The position numbers and the translations under genes were made by a program. Shown piece by piece: positions 46,001 through 56,200 of a stretch of 64,000 nt of DNA (the stretch's first letter is position 1; the number at the start of each line of letters is the position of its first letter). The notes beneath the pieces were generated by a model. That model made no database searches. It was not told where the DNA came from and saw only the letters and a list, made by a program, of their open reading frames with translations. The stretch covers positions 46,174,971 through 46,238,970 of the forward strand of contig NC_079209.1 in assembly GCF_026745355.1 (NCBI RefSeq), given 5' to 3'. The DNA is from Beta vulgaris subsp. vulgaris. Taxonomy: Eukaryota; Streptophyta; Magnoliopsida; Caryophyllales; Amaranthaceae.

Positions 46001-48935
46001 TATCAAGTAAACAAATATCCCTCTTCTTCAAACAATATTCCTTTCTGTTATTTAAGAAGTAAATGTATGTCTCTCATCCTCTCAATAAAATCATGCAAAA
46101 AGTCAAGTGGAACTAAGGTTCACTTTCTTATTTCGTGGAAGCCATAAGATAGAATATAACTAAAAAAAAAAAACCAAACTCCCAATTCAAAGTTGCAACT
46201 CAAGGTCAATGGTCAATGAAAGAAGGGGGTGGCCACAACCAGAAGAGGTCCATCAGTGTACCATTCAAGTTAGGATAAAATTTCTGCTAGAACACTAGGT
46301 ATCTGATAACAATTAATGAAATATTTAAGGGAACTCACCTGAGTACCGGAGACAACAAAAACAGTATGAGGAAACTCGGATCGAACCAACCCTAAAGAAT
46401 CACGAACAATATCGAAACTGCAAAATTAATCACATACAGAATTAACAAAAGCCTTAGACAAAAAAAAACCTAATCTCCCCTACTCCTCCTTCATCAGTTA
46501 GGGGCTGCCATGGATGATTTCATCTATGGTAACCCCCCTTTTCCCTTTTACTTTTAGTTTTTAGAGTATTTTCTTGCTTTGTTGAATAAATTAGTATCTC
46601 TTCATGAGATTTCTTCAAACCCTATTATGGGGTTTTTAGTCTCTCGAGATCTCTTTTTTCCTTATGGGAGTTGTGAGTGTGGTTTTTTTGTTTTTAGGTA
46701 TGATAAATTATTCTTATTGGTTGAAGTTCAAGACTCAACATGAAGGTATTAGAATCTCGAATGCGGTTAACATGGCTCAATCAAGAATGTTCTTCCCAAA
46801 TTATGTCAGAATGATAGACTTCCTCATCAATAGTTGTTTGATTCAGCAAATACAAGGGGGCTACGTTGTACTGCTCGATCTGCTTCATTATAGTTTCTTT
46901 GAAGACGAATTTGAATTTACCTTATTAATTATATCTTGTTTTTCTTTAATATATATTGTAAATGACGTTTGACCTTCAATTAATGAAATTTCTCTTTCAA
47001 AAAAAAAGCCTTGACAAAAAAAATTTCAGAGCAAAGACCCAAAAAAAAGCTGTAATAATGAAGTTAAAAACATATACAATGAAAAGATTTCAGCTCCCAA
47101 ATCTGTTAAATGAAGTTGCACAATATATGCTCCCTCCGTACCATAATACACTTCCCGTTTATTTATCCGAAATCAAACTTTGTAAACTTTAACCACAAAC
47201 TCTCAATCAATACACAATACAAAATATACTAATGCCTAATTTTTTTCACAGTTGAAAATATAAACAATATAAACAATCAAAAGAATAATTTAAAAACCGT
47301 GCAAAAAGCACATGGGAAGTCTATCAAGGACGACAGAGGGCTAAATTAACCTAGACAACACAATGGCTTGTTTGGGATTCATTTGAAAATCTGAAATTGA
47401 CCGGAATGAGGTGTTTGGGAAATTACAGGATTTGCATTTGGAATTAACCCAATTCCATGTACTCCCTCCGGCCCCCGAAGGATTTCCCATGTGCAATCTT
47501 GGCACTATTCATGAGTAAAGAGAATCTTCTAAATTTTTTCCGGTATATAAGAAAAAACATAGTCGTGAGGGGTCTTGTTTGATTAGTCTCATCTCAACTA
47601 GTAGATTACAAAAATCAAACTTTTATAACTTTTACTAATATGTAATTGAAGATATTAATGATACAAAATGTGCATCTACAAACGTGAAAAGCAGAAATGG
47701 AAGATCCTTTGGAGGATGGAAGGAGTGTATAATAAAAAGAAGTCCAAAACAATAATTCGAAATGCACTATAAAACTCTGTCATTTCCTATTCCCTAGTTT
47801 CTTTACTCTCTTGAGTTTCCCTTCTCAGCCTCTACGATAATATCAATTTATCATCTCCCCCACAAGATTCTCTCTATTGATGCTCAGAGCTCACCTTTCC
47901 AATTCTTCTCTTCATCTATTTGGATAATTTTTTCCTTATTGTATCTCCTTATCTCCAAGATCCAAAGATGAAGATAAACACACTATGAGTCCCGCCAATT
48001 ATTTTAAATCTCAATTTACTCATGGAAAAGCCTACTCTTGTAGTAAAAATCCATTCTTTGTTTTGAAGAGTTTATGTTTGTTATTTGCATGGGAAATTGA
48101 GGAAGGCCGATCAATATGGTGTAAAAAGATTTTTTTTTTCTTTTTTAAACTTTTTGGAGCAAGATTTAGTCTTTGTAATCTAATTCCTCATCATAAGCAT
48201 CAAATCACAAAAGATTGTTCACTTCAATTATTTGATTAAATTCTCCTTTTCAAATTAGTGTTTGATCTTGTTGAATACATTATCCCTTTCTCCCTTTGTT
48301 TAAGGTCAGTAGAAATTCTCTCAAATTTTAGCTTACAATTCTAAATACATCCCAAACAAGTAGAATTAAAATACGAAATTTTCGAACTTTTAGTATATAC
48401 CAAACACTAGCTTTAAAATGAAATACAAGTTTCCTAACACTACCTAACAGGTTAAACAGATTCCCTAATGACGAACACGAAAATAGAGAAAAATTACAAA
48501 TCACCATTCATTCTGATATCATAAACATTCAATATTCAACTTTCCCCACTCTCTTTCATCACCAAGTTCAACAATCATGATCCCAGTAAAATAAAAAAAA
48601 ATAAAAAAATAAAAACAGGGACAAAAGGATTACCTCAAACAAGGCCAACCCACATGGAAGGCATGATAAGAATTGTAAGCAGAAGGGTCACACTGAAGCT
48701 CTTCATCTTCTGCTAAAGAATCAACACCTGGTTGCCATACTCGTGCCGGCTGCAAAAGCGGAGGGGCTGATGATGACGCATCGCCATTTTTGGGGACCTG
48801 AAAAAATGCACAACAAACATCTTCAATCACATAAACCCAAATTGAGCGATGAAGAGGGAAGAGAGAAGAGGTAAAAAATGTTACCTTGGTCTTCTTTCTC
48901 TTTGGGTTTTTGGGTTTTTTTATGCTTCGAACCAT
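40025..48935 (-). CDS. GRWD1: GRWD1/RRB1-like WD40 protein, ribosome assembly (apparent frameshift in exon 9)
   Basis: Homologue of human GRWD1, yeast Rrb1 and, as I recall, Arabidopsis At2g19540: nuclear histone-binding-type WD40 proteins acting in ribosome assembly. Exons, 5' to 3': 48935-48885, 48797-48634, 46417-46339, 44990-44823, 44664-44566, 44366-44201, 44073-43967, 43834-43695, 43603-43532, 40751-40636, 40529-40412, 40156-40025. The start [17 protein letters not shown] fits the basic family N-terminus; an upstream in-frame Met (49016) does not. Residues 55-75 give the CAF1C-type motif [15 protein letters not shown], about 129-147 an Asp/Glu/Ser stretch, then WD repeats ([36 protein letters not shown]) and the end [13 protein letters not shown]. 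Intron 4 has a GC donor. Exon 9 is one base short: codons after DDGS shift and soon meet TAA. With one more base the protein would be 470 aa. Confidence 0.92.
42399..42597. mobile_element. Stowaway-type MITE (Tc1/mariner) in WD40 gene intron 9
   Basis: Inverted ends CTCCGTCTACCCCGAAAAGAT and, reversed, CTCCCTCCGTCCCTAAAAGAC, about 199 bp apart, each flanked by TA. The TA duplication and CTCCCTCCGTCCC end are classic for Stowaway elements. Non-coding. Confidence 0.88.
44815..44823 (-). promoter_or_regulatory. GC-AG splice donor of WD40 gene intron 4
   Basis: Read on the minus strand, exon 4 ends ATATTGCAG and the intron begins GCAAGTC. The exon and the next exon (from 44664, acceptor TTGCAG) join in frame and match the family (PILQ then LRKVAHLG). 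A GCAAGT donor with a strong CAG exon end is the usual form of the rare GC-AG intron class. Confidence 0.8.
46469..47007 (+). mobile_element. Short retroposon (LINE-like 3' end) in WD40 gene intron 2
   Basis: The segment ends in a poly-A run and is flanked by GCCTTAGACAAAAAAAA (46451-46467) and GCCTTGACAAAAAAAA (47008-47023), a target duplication with one indel. This is the pattern of L1-type reverse transcription. The 5' end is truncated and no RT remains. The open frame at 46664-46972 is not a recognisable protein. Confidence 0.75.
47130..47340. mobile_element. Diverged Stowaway-like MITE in WD40 gene intron 2
   Basis: The ends CTCCCTCCGTACCATAATAC and, reversed, CCCTCTGTCGTCCTTGATAG, about 211 bp apart, look like a decayed inverted pair with ACTTCCC near both ends. 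The TA flank is clear only on the right. Confidence 0.55.
47462..47727. mobile_element. Stowaway-type MITE in WD40 gene intron 2
   Basis: Inverted ends CTCCCTCCGGCCCCCGAAGGAT and, reversed, CACTCCTTCCATCCTCCAAAGGAT. Both ends are bordered by TA. 266 bp, non-coding. Confidence 0.82.
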
Positions 48936-49139
48936 TTTTGTTTTAGGTGGTTTAAGGTTTAACAATGGTGTGCTTGCTGCCGCGGAGGAAGAGAGGAAGA
49001 GGGGGGTTGTCTGCAAATTGTAAGTGTGAAGAGCGTCTTGGGGTTTAGGCCTTAGGGTTTATGGCTTAATAGAATAAACCCAACTTTGTGATTTTAGTTT
49101 TTTAAAAAGGATTATATACCACACTTCCTCAGTAATTCA

Positions 49140-49560
49140 ATACTCGCGATTAGGGGGTGATAATGAGTCTGGTTAGTTCGAGAATAGTTTGAGTTTGGCT
49201 CGTGGTGGTCGGGTCATATTCGGACTTGGTTCGAGACTTTAACGAGCCGAGTTGAATTAGGCTAAGTTCGGCTCGAAAGCTCGTGAACATGTCAATTGTA
49301 CTTTTATATAGAAAAATAATATATTTATATATTTACATGAAAATATTAACTTAAATATCACACAATAATAGCTTAATAGTTTCATTGTCTAAAAGAAAAT
49401 TTATAAATCTTAAATATTAAAAAGGAAAAATAAAGAAAACATGTAAAATTAAGGGTGATAAAAGAGCCAAGTATGTTCGTAAACAGTTTGAGTTCGACTC
49501 GTTTAAATTTGTTCAAAACTCAGCTCGAACAAAGTTCGGCTTGTTAAGCTTCAAGCTCGA
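49140..49560. repeat. GAGCTCG/TTCGAG-rich transposon remnants upstream of the WD40 gene
   Basis: Two stretches, starting TAGGGGGTGATAATGAG (49152) and TAAGGGTGATAAAAGAG (49452), are each followed by many CGAGC, GTTCG and GCTCGAA words. Starts of this form with such interiors are common in plant hAT-type MITEs, but I cannot pair the ends. The interval also contains the likely promoter side of the WD40 gene. Confidence 0.4.
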
Positions 49561-49860
49561 ATAAACGTAAACGACACAAGCCGAGCAGAAAGGCAATGGT
49601 CATCTGGTCTAAGAATTGAGTGGGAGTTATGGTCATACAAGAGTGGATAAGTCCTCCTATTTAATAGGAATGGTGTCTGGGCCTCATGATGAGCGAGAAC
49701 TGGAAAATTGTATGGTCATACGAAATATGATTAAAGATTTAATCCTTATTTGAGCAGTTCGAACTCAATGATCAAGTAACATAAATTTGAGAATAACATT
49801 GTGTTATCAAATTTGACATTAAGTGACTTAAGGAATTTAACATTGCACTCTTGTCTTCGG

Positions 49861-49873
49861 ACAAGTGGGAGAT
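49861..49873 (+). promoter_or_regulatory. Copia-type polypurine tract
   Basis: ACAAGTGGGAGAT followed by TG is the typical junction between the 3' end of a Ty1/copia element and its 3' LTR in plants. Confidence 0.65.
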
Positions 49874-51790
49874 TGAAGGAGTATGTCCCACTAGTAGAAA
49901 AAGGACGATTTGCGTCCCCTCAATTGCGTCGCACAGAAACGGAAACGACGCACAGTTGGGATTTGCATCGCATGTGGGAAGCTGTGCGACGCAAATCACA
50001 AAAATCTCTCCAGCAGGTGCGCGGTATATGTGTCGCACCCTCCTCTCATGCGACGCAAATTAACAATGTGCGTCACATGTGAGGAGAGTGTGACGCATAT
50101 ACCGCGCTCCTGCTGAGAGATTTTTGGACCAATGTGTGTCGCACCTACGGAGCATGCGACGCACATTGCTAATGTGCATCGCACCTACTGAGCATGCGAC
50201 GCACATCACAATGTTTTCAGCATATAACTAGCGCGTTTGCTTTAAAATGTCTCAAACCCTAAAATTTCTCTCTCCCTCATCCTCACCCTCTCTCTCACCC
50301 TCACCCTCACCCTCTTCTCAAACTAGCGTCTCTTTCTCTCTCACTTTGTCTCCCTCAAACCCTAAAATTTATCTCTCAGTTTCATCATCCCTCTCTCTCT
50401 CTCACCTTCACCCTCTCTCTCACCCTCACCCACCTTCAATTCTCTCTCAACTCTCTGAACTCTCTCTTAACTCTCATATCTCATATCAACTCTCTCTCAA
50501 CTCTCATCAACTGAATTCTCCTCGATTTTCCGGTGACACAAAGGAGGAGACGCGTGCAATTTTCCGTTGAAAGGAACACCAATAACCGAATTCTCAGCGA
50601 TTTTCCGGTGACACAAAGGAGGAGACACGTGCAATTTTCCGGTGAATAACGATTTTCTTCTCTCATTCTCTCTCCTCCAACTCCGGTAATTCTCTTCGTT
50701 TTTTTGCCATTTTTCAAGATCTGATCCAAAATCGACAATGTCGACAAGAAGATTGAAGAACTCATCGGAATCTCTCTCGTCGGTGAAGATTGAAGGCGTG
50801 GACATGAATTTTTAGGGTTCGTGTTAGATCTAATTTTTATTTCTGGGTTCAATTTTTTTTCATTTCGTTTTATTTGTATTTTGAGTCTAGGTTCTTTTTG
50901 TATTTCGTTTATTGTATATCGTCGCACCTTCGGATATGTGCGACGCAAATTCTCCTTCTTTGTTGGGCTGGGAAAGCCATCTGCGTCGCACCGTATACAA
51001 CGTGCGACGCAAATAGCTAAACGATATGCGTCGTTTTCGCATACGACGCAGATCAATTATAGGTAATTTGCGTCGAGACCTATGCAGTCGGACCCATGTC
51101 TGACGCAAATAGGGGTCCCAGGTCCGACGCAAATCGACCTTTTTCTACTAGTGTCCTTAAACATCCCAACAATTACTAAATATTAATAGGAGTATATTAT
51201 GAAGATAATAAAGTTAATTATTTTAGTAATCGTATTTTCTTGCTATAGAATAAATATGATTAATAGGATAATATGGATTGGGCCTATAACTAAAATAGAT
51301 TAATCCTATGAGGTCACGCATTGTAGCACAAGTTGGATAAAGCAATCCAAATCCATTTAGGATTAGGATTGGGCCGGTCCAAAGGGGAATAGGAGGAGAA
51401 GTAGTTCTCCTAACTAACCTATGACTCTTCTATTATATATATGATATAATATTAGGGTTTAGGTAATCAATCCATGAATTAGTTTCTTTTCACTAGAGAG
51501 AGAAAGTGAAACCCTAAACTATTCCATCTAAACTAGCTCCTATACCATCAAAAGCAAGAGAAATTATACTATTCCATTCTAGCAAACATTGGTGTTCAAT
51601 TGGTGCTCGTGGACTACTTAGAGGAGCAACACTTTGGGCTCTTGGATCTTCAAAGCTTGCATACAACAGGAAAATCACGCTACAAAGGTTTGATATTTAA
51701 TCCCTGTTGAATGATTCATGTGTTTGATTATGTTTGCGATCCTATGATAGATGTTAGGAAATTGTTTCCTGAAATTCCGGTATATGCATC
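49874..51790 (+). mobile_element. Ty1/copia 3' LTR remnant, split by a CACTA element
   Basis: The LTR starts TGAAGGAGTATGTCC after the purine tract and, past the CACTA element, continues TTAAACATCCC. It contains ATTAGGGTTTAGGTAATC, TTGGATCTTCAAAGCTTGCATACAACAGG and AAAATCACGCTACAAAGG, the usual 3' half of copia LTRs. The right border is uncertain (somewhere about 51690-51800). No copia coding sequence remains upstream in 49560-49860, only what looks like a 3' untranslated stretch. Confidence 0.6.
49889..51153. mobile_element. Non-autonomous CACTA element with TCC target duplication
   Basis: The left end CACTAGTAGAAAAAGGACGAT and the reverse of the right end CACTAGTAGAAAAAGGTCGAT match over about 28 bases. 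The three bases outside are TCC on both sides (49886-49888, 51154-51156), the duplication length of CACTA elements. Subterminal copies of TGCGTCGCAC and GTGCGACGCA are arranged in both orientations near each end (49910-50215, 50918-51135). These are candidate transposase-binding repeats. The interior (50240-50860) is CTCTC/CCCTCAC-rich, with a duplicated block GATTTTCCGGTGACACAAAGGAGGAGAC; it encodes no transposase. Confidence 0.9.
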
Positions 51791-52019
51791 TATATATTCC
51801 TACTGAAGGGATGGGAGAAAATGGATACGGAGCAAAATCAAAGGCCTGTGTGTTTTAGCATGGTTTATATGGCATTGAAGGAACCAAGCTACTTTTGCGG
51901 ATAATCGTATTGCAAAGAAGGTTGTTGTTGATAGAGCGAGTAAGCTGGCGACAGATTATGGAGTATATAACACGAGCATATATATGGAGCTACTGCCACC
52001 CCGCAAACCAGTAGCTTGA

Positions 52020-52500
52020 GATGGTGGATGCCACCTGAGGGTGTGATTGAAGTAAAAGCTGATGCGACTGTGGGTGAAGATGGATGGGTGAGTCCGGACT
52101 CCAGAGGCTATTGCGATGGACTTCTTAGGGAAGATTTTGTGGTCAGCTACCCGCCAATGTCGTGCTTGGTGGCCACTTGAAGTGTCGGAAGGAAAGACCG
52201 CGCTGTTTGCAGCAAAATTAGCTCACAATCACAAAACTTCTTGGGTGATGATTAAAACTGATTGTCAAAGCTTGGTATATATGCTCTCAAGGGAGCTATC
52301 ATGTCTTGTTAGTATGTAAAAACTTTTTGTCTGCGGTTTGGTCTCATGTGCATAGGAATAGCAATTGTGTGGTATATCACCTCGCAAGAGTTATTCCTTT
52401 TGGTATTGAGCAACGGTGTGAGTGGTTCCCCCAAGTTGCGTCTTACATGCTTATGGACGTTTTGTCCCTCTCTTAAGTTATGCACAACACCTTTCCTCTC
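52020..52500 (+). pseudogene. RNase H-like (RVT_3) fragment of LINE origin
   Basis: The plus strand reads VIEVKADATVGEDGWV, then LWSATRQCRAWWPLEVSEGK, AAKLAHNHKTSWVMIKTDCQ and, in another frame, SHVHRNSNCVVYHLARVIPF. This order is typical of the plant RNase H domain carried by LINEs and copied into many small genes. Frame breaks near 52095, 52300 and 52330 make it a pseudogene. No LINE RT is found next to it. Confidence 0.72.
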
Positions 52501-52545
52501 AAAGAAACTCATTAATAAAACTACTCGTATTAGTATCAAATTTTA

Positions 52546-53232
52546 AGAACAGTCATTTCATGAACCTTCAATCTTGAGTACATGATGGACAGTGAAGTTT
52601 CTATTACATGGACATTGACATGGAATTTTCTTATAAAATTTCTCATAATTATTTTACGATTATCACAATTTATTACCAGTCTATAGTCATTTGTACGGGG
52701 CTTTGACGCATTCTTGATGTTACTGTGCTTTTTATCTGAATGGATTTAGTCTAGTTGGAAGTACTGCTTTGGTTCACCTCAATAATCCACTGAAATTTGT
52801 CAATGGCTATGTTCTTCCTTTCTCACTCGAGTATTGTGTATCAAGTAGGTTTTTTTTATCATTCTTTTTCTCTAATACTATTATCTTACTTCTTGCCGAA
52901 AGAACAAAAAAAAAAGAATAAACACAAAAATGGATTTACATTAGCACAAAGCAGTTTGATATATGTTTACAGACACGTAAATGGTATGTTTCTGTATAGA
53001 AATTAATCCTACGCTGGCCCCAAAATCAGCATTGGCTGTATATTTTTGGTGAACTACATTGGCTGTATGATCTGCATAATATGAGATTGTAAGAATCAAT
53101 ATTCATCCCAGTTCGTAGAACTAATTACAGAACAAAGAAAAACTCGAAATGAAAGGAATAGAAAGGAATACATCAATGCATTACTTACTTCGTAAAAGAC
53201 CAGAAAACTAGAAAATGCAAATATAAGTACCT
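52546..53232. other. No gene seen; 3' flank of the next gene
   Basis: AT-rich sequence that should include the 3' untranslated region of the minus-strand gene ending at 53233. No repeat or coding signal that I can support. Confidence 0.5.
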
Positions 53233-56200
53233 TCAGTTTCTCTGTCTGGTAAGTAATACAAGGACGCCAAAGCCTACCATGACTGCAATCTTCATTACCT
53301 GCAAAAATTTGGAGAATTTAAATACTCTTTACGTGTTCCAAGTACAGTTTTGTGTAATAAACTGATGGAGATTGAAGTCGAAACAGAACCTGCCCGGCTG
53401 GTCCAGGAATAGATATATCGTTATGTCTTCTGCTGGACTCTGGTTTTTTACTTTGTGTATGATCACCAGTATCCGGGAGCTGAAATCGTAATGAGGAAAC
53501 ATATTAGAGAATTTCCTAAAAAAAAGAGTAAATAATTTTGAGGAGATAACACATAGCTAAATGAAAAATTTTATATATGGGGAAGCTCTAATTTTTCCTA
53601 CTAGTAATTCTGAAACAGCATATCACACAGCAATAAGCATGTAAACTGACATTTGCACTTGTTGCTTCAACCAACTCGACTAACTCATTTCAATCAATAC
53701 TAATGCAAGTTCTTTTGAAAAAGGTGCTAAGTTTGATTATTAGAATTTCTGCCAAATCATCAAAATATTTTATGCATATGATCAATGAGTGTTTTAGATC
53801 TTATTCAGATGAAAGAGGAAGCAAATACTAGTATAAGCTTTTCTTGTACTGGTCATCTAGCTGCAGACTGACCTTTTCTTGATCATTATCTTGACTGCAA
53901 TTGGAACGACAACCTCCAAGTACATCAACAAATGGCCTATCATCACTTAAAACACATGAGTGTATCATTTCATCCAAAAACATCCACCCACGATAGTTAT
54001 CAATCGAGTAACGCTTGTTCTCATAAGATATTTTAGATTTTACTCTACGTTGAGAAGATTTCCATTGTTTGCTTCTCCATTTCTTCTCAATGACAAGAGG
54101 ATCGTTGGAAGTAAAACCATACTTCTTACTGAACATATCAGTTGAAAACTTCTTTCGTCTAGGTAAAGCTGCAAGAAGTGTCTTCAAAGAAAATATACTT
54201 TTTTCAGAGACGGGTGATGTATGCAACTTTTCCATACAGTTTTTCTCCTGTTCATTCTCTTCTTCTGTAGGTTGTGTTTTGGATATATTATTCTCATCAG
54301 AAGTCTCTTGAGGAACAGCTCCATAGTCATTGTCTTTCCCTCTTCCTTTCTGTGTCTCTTCTGGTGCAGAAATAGCTGATGCTGTTTCTGAATATGCATC
54401 AACTATCTTTTTTAAGATTACTTTGGATGAAGCATCGACATTACTATTACTCGTTGCCCAAGTCGTTTCCTTAGTTTTGTTATTCGGCAATGATTCCCCT
54501 TTCTCTTTCCCTAATTCCTGTGAAGTTGAAGAAGCTGGTGCCTTTTCTAAGTTGGACAAAACTGATTTATTGTTGACAATAATGGTTTTCTTTAAGATAG
54601 ACATGTAGGGTGGGGTATCCACTGCAGCATTATGGCTTAATTGAGTTGGTTCATTAGTAGCAGATAACTGTTTCCCTATTTCATTCTCAGTTTTCTGTGG
54701 AGTTGAAGGAGCTGATGCTGTTTCTAAGTTGGACAAAGCTGGTTTAGTACTGATAGTAAAAGTCTTCTTTACGATTGGCACTTTGAAAGGCGTATCCACA
54801 CTAGTTATACTGCTCAACTGAGTTGTTTCCTTTGTTTTACTAATAGTAGGTAAGAATTTCCCGCTTTCTTTCCCTATTTCCTCTGGAGTTGAAGGAGTTG
54901 GTGCCGTTTCTAAGTTGGACACAGCTGGTTTATTGTTGGCAGCAACCTTCTTCTTCAAGCTTGGCACTTTCAATTGAGTAGTCACTGTAGTCATATGGCT
55001 CAATTGGGCTGTTTCCTTCGTTTCAATAGTAGCAGGTAACAGTTTCCCTCTTTCTTCCCCTATTTCCTCTGGAATTGAAGGAGCTCGCACTGTTTCTATT
55101 TTGGACAAAATTGGTTTAGTACCGATAGTAACAGTCTTCTTTATGTTTGGAACTTTAGGAGGAGTATCCACTCCACCAATACTGCTTATTAAATATGTTT
55201 CTCTTGGTTTATCAATAGCCGGTAATAGTTTCCCTCTTTCTTTCTCTATTTCCTGAGGAATTGAAAAGGCCAGTTTTGTTTCTAAGCCAGACAAAATCAG
55301 TTGATTATTGACAGGGATCGTCTTCTTTAGGCTTGGCACTTTGGCAGGAACATCCACCATGGTACTACTGCTTAATTGAGGTGTTTCCCTTGTTTTATTT
55401 GTAGCAGGTGACTCTTCCTGATTGTACAGAAGATTTTTTTGGGAATTTAAGGTTTTCTTTGCAGTAAAATACAGTAACAAGCATAATTGTCAGAAAACAG
55501 ATACCTTCACTGGACTGCTTTCAAAGGCAAGAATCATTTTCCTTATATTGCTCGGGGATTTATCCGACTGATCACTCTGTTGCTCCGCATCTTGCCCTTG
55601 TAATCTTTCCTTCAGGTGCTGATAAGCTGGCAGCTTATCCAAAGCCCCGGTTGATTTGGAGGTGGAGAATGCCTGTTCCCAATAAGTGTCATTGAAACAT
55701 AGTTTTATGTGATCAATGAAGTTACATTGAGGTTTTATTAAACATGAGAAGGATTACTTGTTTCTTCTGACCAAGTTGAGCTTTCTTCAGAAAATTATTC
55801 TTATTATAAAATTCAGCAGATATCTTATGAGCTTGGCTGTCAGATGGATCCACACTTTTCTCCTGAGCCGCGATCTGAGATCTGATTGAATCTTGTGGAG
55901 AAGCAGAGCTGATATAAATTTTAGTTCACATGCAAAAAGGGAGAATTGTCAAGAAGTTTCCTTTGTACTTCATGTTTAATGCACAAGATTTATATCGTAC
56001 AAAGTTGAGGAATAACGATGATGCGGACCTACCAACAGAAGCGTGTGCTAATGCTGAGCTACTATGTCTCCTCTTCAGGAGATCCTCCTGTTTTCTCCGA
56101 GCTGCAGATTCTCTCTGCAAGTCAAGAAAACATCTACAGATTATATAAAAGTATGAAGGCAGAATTGTGTTGAAAATTTGAAGAACTTGTAGAGACTCAA

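Noticed and set aside
47368..48361. Inverted words CTTGTTTGGGAT and ATCCCAAACAAG about 1 kb apart in WD40 gene intron 2
   Set aside because: Only about 12 bases match and no target duplication is visible; such words are frequent in plant MITE ends, so pairing them is not safe.
49016..49016. Upstream Met as start of the WD40 protein
   Set aside because: It would add 27 residues (MQTTPLFLSSSAAASTPL and more) not found in the family; the Met at 48935 gives the conserved MVRSIK start.
50247..50570. Open frame MSQTLKFLSPSSSPSLSPS inside the CACTA element
   Set aside because: It is a translation of CTCTC/CCCTCAC simple repeats; no domain and no splice context.
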